This document shows, in pieces, positions 37,568 through 47,061 of a DNA stretch of 64,000 bases. Positions within the stretch are counted from its first letter, which is position 1, and every line of letters starts with the position of its first letter. The translations under genes and the position numbers were made by a program. The notes beneath the pieces are model-generated. The model made no database searches, was not told where the DNA came from, and worked only from the letters and a program-made list of their open reading frames with translations. Source of the DNA: CAVYTF01 sp963771435 (lineage in GTDB: Bacteria; Bacteroidota; Bacteroidia; Chitinophagales; Chitinophagaceae); assembly GCA_963771435.1 (NCBI GenBank), contig CAVYTF010000003.1, forward strand, positions 186,001 through 250,000. The letters are read 5' to 3'.

Positions 37568-39628
37568 ATGTATTTATATAAAATTTCGGTTTCCATCTGC
37601 CTTGCATTTATTGTAACGTTTTCTAACGCCCAAACCTCTGCAACGGATGATCCCTTGCTTATTCATTCCAACGCGCCTATTGAGTTCAATAAGATCAGCG
37701 CAAACGGAATAAGGCAGGCAGTGTCCTCAACCATTGCCTTGTCTGAAACCCGCATTAAAAACATTGTTTCTGTTCCTGCCGATGCGCACACACTTGCGAA
37801 CACATTGATGGCTATGGATGAATTGAATTACGATCTGAATGATCTTAGTTATAAGCTCAGCTTAATTTCTTCCACATTCCCTGATGATAGTACAAGAAAT
37901 GCTGCAACTGAACAATCAGAGAAATTAGGGCTATATATGAGTAACCTAACCCTCAACCAGGGCTTGTATAACGCGCTGAAGCAATACCAGTCAACGCCTT
38001 CAGCAAAAACATTAAAGACAGATCAGCAAAAATTTCTACGTGAAACCATCCTTGCATTTGACCTGAACGGGATGAAACTGGACAGCACCGGCAGAAAAGA
38101 TCTTGAGGCCATTAATGAAAAACTTATAGATCTTGGAACTGATTTCGACAGGAATATTGCAGAATCAAAAGACAGTGTTTCCTTCAAACTTGAAGATCTG
38201 AAAGGCATTCCGGAAGCGACCATGGCTCCATGGAAAAGGGCCAACGGCAACTATATGGTTTATATTAATGGCCCCAATACTATAGACATTCTCAACTATG
38301 CAGAAAGCGATGCCACAAGGCATACTATCTACAACCATTATAACAACCGCGCTTATCCAAAAAATATCAAGGTGCTTGACAGCCTGTTTTTCTACCGCCA
38401 GGAATTCGCTGCCCTACTAGGTTTCAAGAGTTATGCAGATTATGCACTGGTAACAAAAATGGCTGCCAATACACAGAACGTATGGAATTTCGAGAACGAT
38501 CTCATCACCAAACTAACCCCGCATGTAACCACTGAACTCAAAGAGCTAAGCGAACTAAAACATGCATCTCATCCTGAACTTGCTGATACTATTTATGCAT
38601 GGGATATGTCCTATTACAAAAAGAAACTGCTTGATACAAAATACAACCTCAATACGGATGAAGTGCGGCAGTATTTTGAAATAAACCATACTGTCCAGGG
38701 CATGTTCAAAGTATATGAAAAGCTGTTCGACATCCAGATAAAAGAAACAACCAATGTGCCTGTCTGGTCACCAAAAGTAAAGAGCTTTGAAATGTTTAAG
38801 GACGGGCAAAAAGTAGGCAGCTTTTATCTAGACCTCTATCCCCGCCAAAATAAATATACCCACTTTGAGTGCGCCCCCATCAGTGCCTACCGTATAGCGG
38901 ACGGTAAAGAAGTGTTGCCTGTTTCAACGCTCATCTGCAACTTCCCTGAAAGCACACCGGAGCAGCCCTCCCTGCTTCAGCATTCCGATGTAATAACCAT
39001 GTTCCATGAGTTTGGGCATCTTGTCCATTCCCTGCTCGGCCATCCTGAAATAGCCTCTCAGAGCTCTTTCAATGTGAAACCGGACTTTGTGGAAGCGCCT
39101 TCGCAGTTCCTTGAAAACTTTTGCTGGGAATACGAACCATTAAAAATGCTCGCCCGCAATTATAAAACAGGTGCAACCTTGCCACTGGAACTCTTCAACA
39201 AAATGAAACAGACGCAGCATGTTCTTGGTGCCGTGTATTACATCAGGCAGGTATATCTTGGTGTGCTCGACTTCACTTACGAGAATAAATATGATAGCAT
39301 ACGGTCAGGGAGCATCATGGATGTTTCTAAAAAACTTTTTGCCATGACACAAATACCTTTCCCTGAAGGCAGCCATTTCATCTGCAGCTTCACACACCTT
39401 AATGGCTATGGCGCCAACTACTATGGTTACCTGTGGTCATTGGTTTTCGCACAGGACCTGTTCAGCGTGTTTCTTAAGAACGGCGTAATGGATGTGCCCA
39501 CAGGTATCCGCTACCGAAAAGACATTTTAGAAAAAGCAGCAACCATGGAAGAAATAGATATGCTGCGCAACTTCTTAGGCAGGGAACCAAATAACGCGGC
39601 ATTCCTCGCATCTCTGGGTATCAAGTAG
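37568..39628 (+). CDS. Secreted M3 family oligopeptidase (Dcp-like)
   Basis: A 686-residue zinc metallopeptidase of the thimet/Dcp family. Signal peptide YLYKISVSICLAFIVTFSNA. The long helical N-terminal half is typical of M3; the active site is VITMFHEFGHLVHSLLGH (HEFGH) with the third ligand Glu in VEAPSQFLENFCWE. The closing region HLNGYGANYYGYLWSLVFAQ is a further M3 signature. It probably degrades oligopeptides in the periplasm. A TATTTTGC -7-like box lies 17 bases before the ATG. Confidence 0.93.
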   Translation: MYLYKISVSICLAFIVTFSNAQTSATDDPLLIHSNAPIEFNKISANGIRQAVSSTIALSETRIKNIVSVPADAHTLANTLMAMDELNYDLNDLSYKLSLISSTFPDDSTRNAATEQSEKLGLYMSNLTLNQGLYNALKQYQSTPSAKTLKTDQQKFLRETILAFDLNGMKLDSTGRKDLEAINEKLIDLGTDFDRNIAESKDSVSFKLEDLKGIPEATMAPWKRANGNYMVYINGPNTIDILNYAESDATRHTIYNHYNNRAYPKNIKVLDSLFFYRQEFAALLGFKSYADYALVTKMAANTQNVWNFENDLITKLTPHVTTELKELSELKHASHPELADTIYAWDMSYYKKKLLDTKYNLNTDEVRQYFEINHTVQGMFKVYEKLFDIQIKETTNVPVWSPKVKSFEMFKDGQKVGSFYLDLYPRQNKYTHFECAPISAYRIADGKEVLPVSTLICNFPESTPEQPSLLQHSDVITMFHEFGHLVHSLLGHPEIASQSSFNVKPDFVEAPSQFLENFCWEYEPLKMLARNYKTGATLPLELFNKMKQTQHVLGAVYYIRQVYLGVLDFTYENKYDSIRSGSIMDVSKKLFAMTQIPFPEGSHFICSFTHLNGYGANYYGYLWSLVFAQDLFSVFLKNGVMDVPTGIRYRKDILEKAATMEEIDMLRNFLGREPNNAAFLASLGIK

Positions 39629-39643
39629 GAGGGGAGTACAAAC

Positions 39644-39668
39644 AAAAAGCCATCAAAAGGTGGCTTTA
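39644..39668 (+). terminator. Hairpin after the M3 peptidase gene
   Basis: AAAAGCCA and TGGCTTTA form a short stem around TCAAAAGG close behind the stop codon, followed by a modest T-run. Weaker than the other terminators listed. Confidence 0.55.
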
Positions 39669-39709
39669 TTCTTTAAAATTGGAAAAGATAATGGAAGAAT
39701 TGATCACTA

Positions 39710-39864
39710 CTATTTTCCGAGGTTAGCTTCGATCTTTTTAAAACTGCCAAGCCTTGTTTTGCAGAAATAATAATGCCTTCAATGCGGAATGAAGCAATTG
39801 CAGAGCGCAATATCTGCTCTCTTGCAGAAGATGTAATGACACTCTTTTTTTGCTTTGCTTTCAT
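39710..39864 (-). CDS. VbhA-like antitoxin, orphan (one frameshift)
   Basis: About 51 residues once a missing A in an A-run near 39741 is restored, ending LKKIEANLGK; unrepaired, the frame continues with unrelated residues. The core REQILRSAIASFRIEGIIIS resembles the antitoxin VbhA family that inhibits Fic toxins through an SxxxE(G/N)-type helix. No Fic-domain gene is next to it. The call rests on a short motif and is moderate. Confidence 0.5.
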
Positions 39865-39992
39865 ATAATAAATATATTGAAAAATACTCCCTTAAAAATA
39901 TCCCGCTTCATGCAACCTGCGCATCATAAATAAAGTTTCATCTAATATTTCTTTTTCCTATACACTTGCCTTTCAAAACACATTAGCAAACA

Positions 39993-40019
39993 AAAAGCCA
40001 CCCATTCCGGGGTGGCTTC
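39993..40019 (-). terminator. Terminator of the first DUF6266 gene
   Basis: AAGCCACCC and GGGGTGGCTT make a GC-rich stem around ATTCC; on the minus strand it is followed by TTTTTGTTTG, ending the transcript of the gene at 40051-40689. Confidence 0.85.
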
Positions 40020-40050
40020 CTGTATGTTTCCCGTATGTTCCCAAAAGCGT

Positions 40051-40689
40051 CTAAGAAACTGTCAACTCGCCGGTAAAAATGCTGTTGGCAGCATCCTTAC
40101 CATCTTCGTTAAAGAACGTGACCCATGTCTCTACAGTCTGCCCCACAAAAGAGCTAACGTTCAGCTTCTCGCCCCCGCTGGCGCGTGTGGCTGAATTGTT
40201 ATCAAATAAAGTGGTGTGCAGTGCGGGGCAATAAGCCACAACTACTGCCGTGTCCGTATCCAGCGCGGTACCGATGCCGCTGTTGTCCGTCCAAGCAAAG
40301 TTGATGATGCCTCCACCTGCCGCCGTAGCCGTTGGGCCCTCCGCGTTAGGAAGGCTGCCCCTGCCTACCAGCAAATTTTGATAGTTAACAGTAAAACTTG
40401 GATAAACCCCTGTTATAGCGTTTTTAAGGCCATAAGAAGAAGCAGCATTGTATTCGCTCATCCTCACTGCATACTTTTTAAAAGTAACATGCAGCACATC
40501 GGTCATCGTCTGGATGACGTAAACAATAAGCGCAAACTTTGACTGCTGTGTCACCTGCTTTACAGAAGAAGGGCCGGAGCGTGGCCCCACAATACTTCTA
40601 AGGACGTCAATGCCTTTCCAGGTGCTGCCCGATACTGCGCCAACATTCCCCGAGAAACGGCCGAGGATACCGTTATGGTATGTTCCCAT
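40051..40689 (-). CDS. DUF6266 family protein (left boundary of the defence island)
   Basis: A 212-residue protein of the DUF6266 family: N-terminal MGTYHNGILGRFSGNVGAVS followed by WKGIDVLRSIVGPRSGP, a helical middle, then beta-rich repeats (IINFAWTDNSGIGTALDTDT) and the C-terminal VETWVTFFNEDGKDAANSIF. No signal peptide. The family is uncharacterised and often multicopy in Bacteroidota. A paralogue lies at 48427-49068 on the opposite strand, so the two genes point away from the defence genes between them. Confidence 0.85.
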   Translation of the reverse strand: MGTYHNGILGRFSGNVGAVSGSTWKGIDVLRSIVGPRSGPSSVKQVTQQSKFALIVYVIQTMTDVLHVTFKKYAVRMSEYNAASSYGLKNAITGVYPSFTVNYQNLLVGRGSLPNAEGPTATAAGGGIINFAWTDNSGIGTALDTDTAVVVAYCPALHTTLFDNNSATRASGGEKLNVSSFVGQTVETWVTFFNEDGKDAANSIFTGELTVS

Positions 40690-41008
40690 ATAATTTGATT
40701 TTTAAAGTTTAAAAAAATTGTTTATGCATGTCTTTTATATGCACTCTAGAATTGAATATAAAAGCCCTGCGAAAAATATAAACTATGGAATTATTTTGTT
40801 TATTATAAATGATCTGCTATTTAACTATTAAGGAAAACTTAAAATGAAAAAGGGTGCAAAATTTACTTAAGTTAGGTAGCTAAAGCTTGTGCATGTTTAT
40901 TTGAGCTGATAAAATTCTTCATACGCAATGATGCAATTTCAGAAATTATGAGAAAGCTGAATTATTGTTATCGACTAATTAGAAATAATTATTTTACCTT
41001 GCTCTGCT

Positions 41009-43879
41009 ATGGCCCTTACCGACTTTGTAAACTATTGTAATAAGCACATTAAAGGAGATGAGAAAGGTGAAGCTCAGGTTTTTCTTGAACGTTTTTTTAT
41101 TGCGCTTGGGTATGAAGATGGATATAAAGGTGCAGGAGCAACTTTAGAAGACAGAATTAAGAATAAACAAAAGAAAACTACAAGCTTTGCCGATTTGGTA
41201 TGGAAGCCAATTGTTCTCATTGAAATGAAAAAGAGAGGCGAAGATCTTTCCATGCATTATCAACAAGCTTTTAGCTACTGGAGCCAGCTTGTTCCCAATC
41301 GCCCTCAGTATGTTATTCTTTGCAACTTTGATGAATTCTGGATATATGACTTCAATAAAGATATTTATGACCCCCAGGAAAAGGTAGCCATTAAAGAATT
41401 AGAAAACCGTAAACAAGCATTTTCATTCTTGTTACCAAAATCATCAAAGCCTTTATTTAAAACTGATAAAGAAGATGTAACTGCCGATGTTGCTAAATAT
41501 GTTGCAGCCTTATATAAAAGCCTTACTAAAAATCATATTCCAAAAATTGAAATTGGGGTTGCCATGCGGTACTGCCTGCAATGTGTTCTTTGCATGTATG
41601 CAGAAGATATTGAGTTATTACCCGACAAAATATTTACAAGATTAATCGATGAATGTCTTGAAAAAGAAGTTGTAGGAATAAACAGAATTCCTGCGACCTA
41701 TGATTTAATTGCCGGTCTTTTTAGAGAAATGAATACGAAAGGCATCACGCCAAGTGGGCGTTATAAAGATGTTGATTATTTCAATGGAGGTTTGTTTAAT
41801 GAAATAAATCCTATTGAACTTACAGAGGCTGAAGTACAATACTTGTGGGCTAATTGCAATAAGAATTGGAATCATATGAACCCTGCAATATTCGGGACTA
41901 TACTCGAACAGGGAATGGAAAAGGATGAACGGCATGTATTGGGTGCTCACTATACGCATGAGATTGATATTAAAAAAATAGTTGACCCTGTAATTGTGCA
42001 GCCGTGGAAAGAAAAGATTGATGAAGTAATGGATGCCTTCACAGTAAAAACAAAAGATGAAACTATTGAAAATTTAAAAGCACTTCATAAAAAACTCATT
42101 GAATACAAAGTGCTTGACCCTGCCTGTGGAAGCGGTAACTTCTTATTCATAGCTTATAAAGAAATCAAACTTCTCGAAATAGAGATTTTAAAACACCTTA
42201 AAAAAATAAGTGCCGATAAAGATTACGAAGATTATTCTATTAACTGTAAATATGTTAGTACAAAACAATTTTATGGTATTGACTTAAACCCTTATGCTGT
42301 AGAGCTCGCCAAGGTTACTTTGATGATTGCAAAGGAAATGAGCATAAAAGAAGCAATGGATAAACAAGAAAGCTTACCTCTTGATAATCTTGATACCAAT
42401 ATCATTTGTGCTGATGCTTTATTTACTGAATGGCCGAATGTGGATGCTATAATAGGTAATCCTCCTTATCAAAGTAAAAATAAAATGCAACAGGAATTTG
42501 GAGCAGCCTATGTAAATAAATTAAGGGGTTCCTATCCTGAAATACCTGGTAGAGCTGATTTTTGCGTGTATTGGTTTTATAAAGTTCATAAGCATTTAAA
42601 GCTGGACTGTTATGCAGGATTAGTTGGTACAAATACAATAAGGCAAAATTATAGTAGAGAAGGAAGCTTAGATTATATAGTAAATAACGGAGGTGAAATT
42701 TTTAATGCTGTTTCATCTATTGACTGGAGTGGTGAAGCGGCTGTATTTGTTTCTATAGTATGCTGGAAAAAAGGGAATTATGACGGTGAAAAAATTTTAT
42801 TTCTGGTTGATGAAAAAGAAGATTTGCATAGATATTCTTTGCCAATAGTAAATAGCAGCCTAAGTTTAAATACTGATGTTACTGCTGCAAAAATTTTAGA
42901 GTGCAACAAAAAGCCTAAACGAGTGTTTCAAGGGCAAACTCATGGGCATGAAGGTTTTCTTTTAAGCAAAGCAAAAGGAATAGAAATATTAAAACAACAT
43001 CCTGAATACAAAGAGGTGCTAAAGCCTTTCTTAATTGGTGATGAATTACTAGGAAATTTAAATGCACAACCGGAAAGATTTGTAATTGATTTTACTTTTA
43101 ATGATTTATTAAAAGCATCTACTTACAAAGAGCTGTTTAAACTGGTACAAAAAAACGTATTACCTTTTATTGAGAAAAAAGCTCAAGATGAGGAAAATGG
43201 CTTATCAAAACCTAATGGCAGAAAGGAATGGTTAAGTAATTGGTGGCAGTTGTGGAGAAGGAGAGAAGATATGTTATTAGAGAAAGAGAATCTCAAACGA
43301 TTTATTGGATATTCTAGAGTATCCCTACGCCCTATTTTTGAATTTGTTAATAAAGAGATTAATCCAAATGATGCATTAATTGCTTTTTTATTTGAAGATG
43401 ATTATTCATTTGGAATTATTCAATCAAATGTTCATTGGAAATGGATTATTGAAAAGTGTTCAACACTTGAAGGTAGATTCAGATATACTCCAAACACGAT
43501 TTGGGATACATTCCCATTTCCACAAACTCCAACAAAAGCACAATTAAGAAAAGTTGCCATTGCATCAAAAGCATTAAGAGATGCTCGTAACAAAGCAATG
43601 AAAGAACATGTAATGACTTTAAGAGACGTATACCGATTGTTAGAACGACCAGGTAAAAATCCAATAAAAGATTTACATATTGCCTTAGATAAAGCAGTAA
43701 TGGAAGTTTATGGATTTAATGAGAAAAATGATGTGCTTGCTCAATTGCTAGAATTGAATTTTCAAGTTGCTCAAAATGAAAAAGAAGGAAAGTCTGTTCA
43801 GCCACCCGGATTACCAGACTTTATAAAAAATAAAGAAGAATTTGTTAGTGATGATTGTGTGAGATTTGATTGGGAGTAA
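41009..43879 (+). CDS. MmeI-like type IIL restriction-modification enzyme
   Basis: A 956-residue single-chain restriction and adenine-methylating enzyme. The N-terminal nuclease has Asp62, then nine residues, Glu72-x-Lys74 (in FADLVWKPIVLIEMKKRG), exactly the D-X9-ExK spacing described for MmeI. A helical linker leads to the methyltransferase: motif I LDPACGSGNFLF at about residue 370 and motif IV IIGNPPYQS at about 483 (N6-adenine type). A C-terminal target-recognition region follows (SNVHWKWIIEKCSTLEGRFR, TIWDTFPFPQ). MmeI is about 919 residues, so length fits. Such enzymes modify one strand and need no separate methylase or specificity gene. No frame break. Preceded by 319 bases with no gene. 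Confidence 0.9.
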   Translation: MALTDFVNYCNKHIKGDEKGEAQVFLERFFIALGYEDGYKGAGATLEDRIKNKQKKTTSFADLVWKPIVLIEMKKRGEDLSMHYQQAFSYWSQLVPNRPQYVILCNFDEFWIYDFNKDIYDPQEKVAIKELENRKQAFSFLLPKSSKPLFKTDKEDVTADVAKYVAALYKSLTKNHIPKIEIGVAMRYCLQCVLCMYAEDIELLPDKIFTRLIDECLEKEVVGINRIPATYDLIAGLFREMNTKGITPSGRYKDVDYFNGGLFNEINPIELTEAEVQYLWANCNKNWNHMNPAIFGTILEQGMEKDERHVLGAHYTHEIDIKKIVDPVIVQPWKEKIDEVMDAFTVKTKDETIENLKALHKKLIEYKVLDPACGSGNFLFIAYKEIKLLEIEILKHLKKISADKDYEDYSINCKYVSTKQFYGIDLNPYAVELAKVTLMIAKEMSIKEAMDKQESLPLDNLDTNIICADALFTEWPNVDAIIGNPPYQSKNKMQQEFGAAYVNKLRGSYPEIPGRADFCVYWFYKVHKHLKLDCYAGLVGTNTIRQNYSREGSLDYIVNNGGEIFNAVSSIDWSGEAAVFVSIVCWKKGNYDGEKILFLVDEKEDLHRYSLPIVNSSLSLNTDVTAAKILECNKKPKRVFQGQTHGHEGFLLSKAKGIEILKQHPEYKEVLKPFLIGDELLGNLNAQPERFVIDFTFNDLLKASTYKELFKLVQKNVLPFIEKKAQDEENGLSKPNGRKEWLSNWWQLWRRREDMLLEKENLKRFIGYSRVSLRPIFEFVNKEINPNDALIAFLFEDDYSFGIIQSNVHWKWIIEKCSTLEGRFRYTPNTIWDTFPFPQTPTKAQLRKVAIASKALRDARNKAMKEHVMTLRDVYRLLERPGKNPIKDLHIALDKAVMEVYGFNEKNDVLAQLLELNFQVAQNEKEGKSVQPPGLPDFIKNKEEFVSDDCVRFDWE

Positions 43880-43891
43880 TTGTATTTGAAT

Positions 43892-45172
43892 CTATTCTTC
43901 GCTAAATAAATTGAGTTGAGCTGGGAAAACAGGAATAGCTCCATACTTACCTAACAAATAATCTTTATCAAAAGACGCATCATTCCTTGTTTTAGGAAAT
44001 TTTCCATATACACTATCCAACGTTGATGAGCCGTAATAATCTTTTTCAACAAAAACCATTTGATCTCTTCTTAATTGCTTTTTTAAAACATTTGTATTGT
44101 GTGAAGTAAAAATCAATTGTGCTCCATTTGGGTTATATTCTGTCGAATTGAATAAATCAATAATTTTTTGAAGTAATAATGTATGTAATCTGGCATCTAT
44201 TTCATCAATAAATAAAACTCTTTGCTCTTTAAGAGCTAATAATATAGGCCCTAGTAAGCCAAAATATTTCTGAGTTCCTAAAGATTCGTCTTCAATTAAA
44301 TCAAAAAATACAGATTCTATAAATTTCGAATTTTCATCAAATTTCCTATGTCTTGTTCTGACAGTATAATTTTTTATTTCTTCACTAAATACTGATTGCA
44401 AGAACTCTACTGAATAATTTAATCTTGCGGAGTAATCCTTTATTTTTTCTTCAACACTTTCAATACCGAGACCGGAATTTTTAATAATATCATTTATCAA
44501 TTTTCTATACGACAAATCACCCATTAATTTGGCTGAAAAATCTATTAAGGCTTGATGGTCTGTATCATGCGCAACTACGGAATCTGAAAACCATTTAATA
44601 ATTTCTTTTGCTATGTCAATATTGAATTGAGACATTACTGAAACAAACAATGAGTTAGGTCTTGTAAGTTCAGATAAAAAATCGATTTTACCTTTTAATT
44701 GAGTTCGAAAATTTTTTTCAAAATCATACTCCTGATTAGCTCTAATAAATATTTTTTCATCTTTTGTTTTTGCTACTCGAAATAACCATTCACCATGAAC
44801 ATAAGATTCATTAACAAAAAAACCATATTTATAGCCAATGCCTTTTATTATAAAATGAATTTCAAAAAAGCTATTCATTTTATCGGTAGAAGTTGAAAGT
44901 TTAAATGGCTGTACTTTTATGGATTGAGCAGAATTTGATTCTTTAGAAGAATTTAGAACAAAAGTTTTCATAAAAGAGAAAGCTTTTATAAGATTACTCT
45001 TTCCACATGAATTAGGCCCATATATCCCAACAGATTTTAAGAGTTTAAAATCGTCAGTAAAATGAGGTGTATAAAGATTATTTATATGTTCTTTTAATGC
45101 ACTTGCTTTAAAGTTAATCTTAACCCGTGTTTTAAAACTTAAAAAATTCTCAGTTGAGAAATATACTAGCAC
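43892..45172 (-). CDS. AAA15-type ATPase (COG1106/AbiLi-RloA-like), solitary
   Basis: A 426-residue ATPase with the Walker A motif YGPNSCGKSNLIKAF within the first 60 residues, a long insertion, and Walker B VLFIDEIDARLHTLLLQKII, followed by the switch-like FTSHNTNVLKK and the C-terminal LDSVYGKFPKTRNDASFDKD with LLGKYGAIP. This matches the predicted-ATPase family that includes AbiLi, RloA and relatives used in phage defence. These normally have a partner (for example a TOPRIM or RloB-like protein); none is adjacent. It is convergent with the MmeI-like gene and divergent from the CBASS operon. Confidence 0.85.
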   Translation of the reverse strand: MLVYFSTENFLSFKTRVKINFKASALKEHINNLYTPHFTDDFKLLKSVGIYGPNSCGKSNLIKAFSFMKTFVLNSSKESNSAQSIKVQPFKLSTSTDKMNSFFEIHFIIKGIGYKYGFFVNESYVHGEWLFRVAKTKDEKIFIRANQEYDFEKNFRTQLKGKIDFLSELTRPNSLFVSVMSQFNIDIAKEIIKWFSDSVVAHDTDHQALIDFSAKLMGDLSYRKLINDIIKNSGLGIESVEEKIKDYSARLNYSVEFLQSVFSEEIKNYTVRTRHRKFDENSKFIESVFFDLIEDESLGTQKYFGLLGPILLALKEQRVLFIDEIDARLHTLLLQKIIDLFNSTEYNPNGAQLIFTSHNTNVLKKQLRRDQMVFVEKDYYGSSTLDSVYGKFPKTRNDASFDKDYLLGKYGAIPVFPAQLNLFSEE

Positions 45173-45188
45173 ACTAAATTGGTTTTAG

Positions 45189-45196
45189 CAAATATA
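45189..45196 (-). promoter_or_regulatory. -7 box TATATTTG of the AAA ATPase gene
   Basis: On the minus strand TATATTTG (TAnnTTTG) ends 16 bases before the ATG at 45172. It lies in the divergent gap shared with the CBASS operon. Confidence 0.5.
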
Positions 45197-45262
45197 TGGA
45201 TTTTGATTTATTCACATATTTATTGTGTTTAAATTTAAAAATAGATGATAATTCGGTAATTT

Positions 45263-45277
45263 TGAGAATTTTTCTCA
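45263..45277. promoter_or_regulatory. Perfect palindrome TGAGAA-TTT-TTCTCA between the ATPase gene and CBASS
   Basis: A 6-3-6 palindrome in the 188-base divergent gap, a plausible dimeric repressor site. No regulator gene is adjacent, and a weak transcript hairpin is an alternative reading. Confidence 0.3.
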
Positions 45278-45360
45278 TTTTTAGGTTACCTTTCTTGATT
45301 ATGGTAATAAATAAGTAATTAAACTAAGATTGAATTTTAATTAACAACAAAAATATTATT

Positions 45361-46593
45361 ATGCTTTCTGCTGAACAAAAAATACAATTCAATGAAATTC
45401 TAGAAGAACTTGGCAACACCCTTGACATTTCAGAAATCCAATTCGATGCCGCAGTAAAAAGTTACAAAGCAGTAGGTAGTTGGCTTTGTGCTGACGATTC
45501 TTTACTAAAGCCATATAACCCTACGATAAAACCACAAGGTTCATTTTTGCTTGGTACAACCATCAAGCCTTATGATGAAAACCAGGATTTAGATATAGAT
45601 TTAGTTTGTGAGTTATCAGGAAAAAATGCTAATTGGACACAACAGAACCTTAAAAATATTGTTGGAAAGCAACTAGAAAATCATAAAACCTATGAAAGTT
45701 TATTAACTAAAGAAGGCAGAAGATGTTGGACTTTACAATACAGAAAAAACTCAGATAAAAATGACAAATATCACATGGATATACTGCCCGCGGTTATTGC
45801 AACAGGGTATTCAATTATTTTAGAAAAAGCACTCTCAAATAGAGCATTACTTAATCTTGATAGTTTGGCAATAAGCATAACAGATACGAAGGAGGATAAT
45901 TATAAGAGAGAGCGCAGACCAGAATACTGGTTAAAAAGTAATCCTTTCGGTTATGCAAAATGGTTTATTGATAAAGCAACGCTTGATAATGTAAAATTAT
46001 TTTCATTAAATGATGCTATAAAACCAGTACCAAAGTTCCAAAGTGAAAAACTGCCATTACAAAGAGTTGTGCAAATTCTAAAACGTCATAGAGATATGAT
46101 TTTTAAGGATGATAAAGAAAAACCCATCTCTATAATTATTACAACACTTGCTGCTTATGCCTACAGAAAACAAAGTAATATTTTGGAAGCATTATTTGAC
46201 GTAATAGACAGAATGGATTTATTTATTCAAATTAAACAAGACCCAGCTAGCCTTGAATATTACAGTTTTGTGGGTAATCCTGTAAATAATACTGAAAACT
46301 TTGCAGATAAGTGGAGAGAATCTCCTGCTAAAGAGAAAAAATTCAGGAACTGGTTAAAAAAAGTAAAGGAAGATATCACCCATACAACTATTCAACGTGG
46401 TAGCCATAATATAATAGGTAGCCTTTCAAAAGCTTTTGGAGAAGTGGAAGTAAATAAGACATTTTCTAATATAGGTATCCGAGCAAAATTGTTAACAGAG
46501 CAAGGAAATAATCGTTTTGATGTAAAAGCAGGTATTATAGCCGGTGCTGCAAATATAATTAAACCGCATAATTTCTATGGCACAGAGGATTAA
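45361..46593 (+). CDS. CBASS CD-NTase (cGAS/DncV-like nucleotidyltransferase)
   Basis: A 410-residue signalling nucleotidyltransferase that makes a cyclic oligonucleotide upon phage infection. Landmarks: the nucleotide-binding KPQGSFLLGTTIKP (Gly60-Ser61), the catalytic pair in NQDLDIDLVCEL (Asp78 and Asp80), and the third acidic residue in KYHMDILPAVIA (about Asp142). The C-terminal half (KLPLQRVVQILKRHRDMIF and the OAS1-like helices) completes the SMODS architecture. The clade and product cannot be assigned by eye. It overlaps the E2-like gene by 17 bases, so the operon is tightly coupled. Confidence 0.9.
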   Translation: MLSAEQKIQFNEILEELGNTLDISEIQFDAAVKSYKAVGSWLCADDSLLKPYNPTIKPQGSFLLGTTIKPYDENQDLDIDLVCELSGKNANWTQQNLKNIVGKQLENHKTYESLLTKEGRRCWTLQYRKNSDKNDKYHMDILPAVIATGYSIILEKALSNRALLNLDSLAISITDTKEDNYKRERRPEYWLKSNPFGYAKWFIDKATLDNVKLFSLNDAIKPVPKFQSEKLPLQRVVQILKRHRDMIFKDDKEKPISIIITTLAAYAYRKQSNILEALFDVIDRMDLFIQIKQDPASLEYYSFVGNPVNNTENFADKWRESPAKEKKFRNWLKKVKEDITHTTIQRGSHNIIGSLSKAFGEVEVNKTFSNIGIRAKLLTEQGNNRFDVKAGIIAGAANIIKPHNFYGTED

Positions 46594-47020
46594 ACCCATT
46601 CCAATTACAGTTCAGGCAATTAATATAAAAAAATTATTTTTTGAAACAACAGTTACAACTTTTCATGATCAGCAATTGACTTGGATACATACAATATCAC
46701 CATCTCCTTTAGGAGGTCTATATAAAGTAAAACTAGAATATCAACTAACAAAATCCCCAAAGGTCTTTCTCATTGAACCAAAGCCATTGGCTTTAGCAAA
46801 AGGAAAAAAAAGATTACCTCACTGTTATGACCAGATAAAACAATGGCTTTGTTTATATTTCCCTGATGGAAAAGAATGGAATAAAACAATGTTGTTATCA
46901 AACACAGTAATTCCCTGGACATTTGATTGGTTATATCATTATGAAATATGGTTAGGAACGGGAAAATGGACAGGCGGGGGTGTACATCCTGAAAATAATA
47001 AACCTAAGAAAAATTTTTGA
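46577..47020 (+). CDS. CBASS E2-like protein (type II-short)
   Basis: A 147-residue protein with the traits of the stand-alone E2-like component of type II-short CBASS. A central strand region (YKVKLEYQLTKSPKVFLIE) is followed by a candidate active-site Cys in RLPHCYDQIKQWLCLYFPD and by the characteristic TVIPWTFDWLYHYEIWLGTG with KWTGGGVHPENN. In related systems an E2-like protein primes or conjugates the CD-NTase. No E1/JAB protein (Cap2/Cap3) is present here, which defines the short type. Family call from motif recall; position between CD-NTase and effector supports it. Confidence 0.75.
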   Translation: MAQRIKPIPITVQAINIKKLFFETTVTTFHDQQLTWIHTISPSPLGGLYKVKLEYQLTKSPKVFLIEPKPLALAKGKKRLPHCYDQIKQWLCLYFPDGKEWNKTMLLSNTVIPWTFDWLYHYEIWLGTGKWTGGGVHPENNKPKKNF

Positions 47021-47061
47021 TACTTAAAAGGTGGAGAAAACAAATAAAAATCCAACTTAAA

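Noticed and set aside
46577..47020. Treating the E2-like frame as a continuation of the CD-NTase by frameshift
   Set aside because: The CD-NTase is already full length, and the second frame has an ATG start and its own E2-like motifs; a 17-base overlap is normal in such operons.
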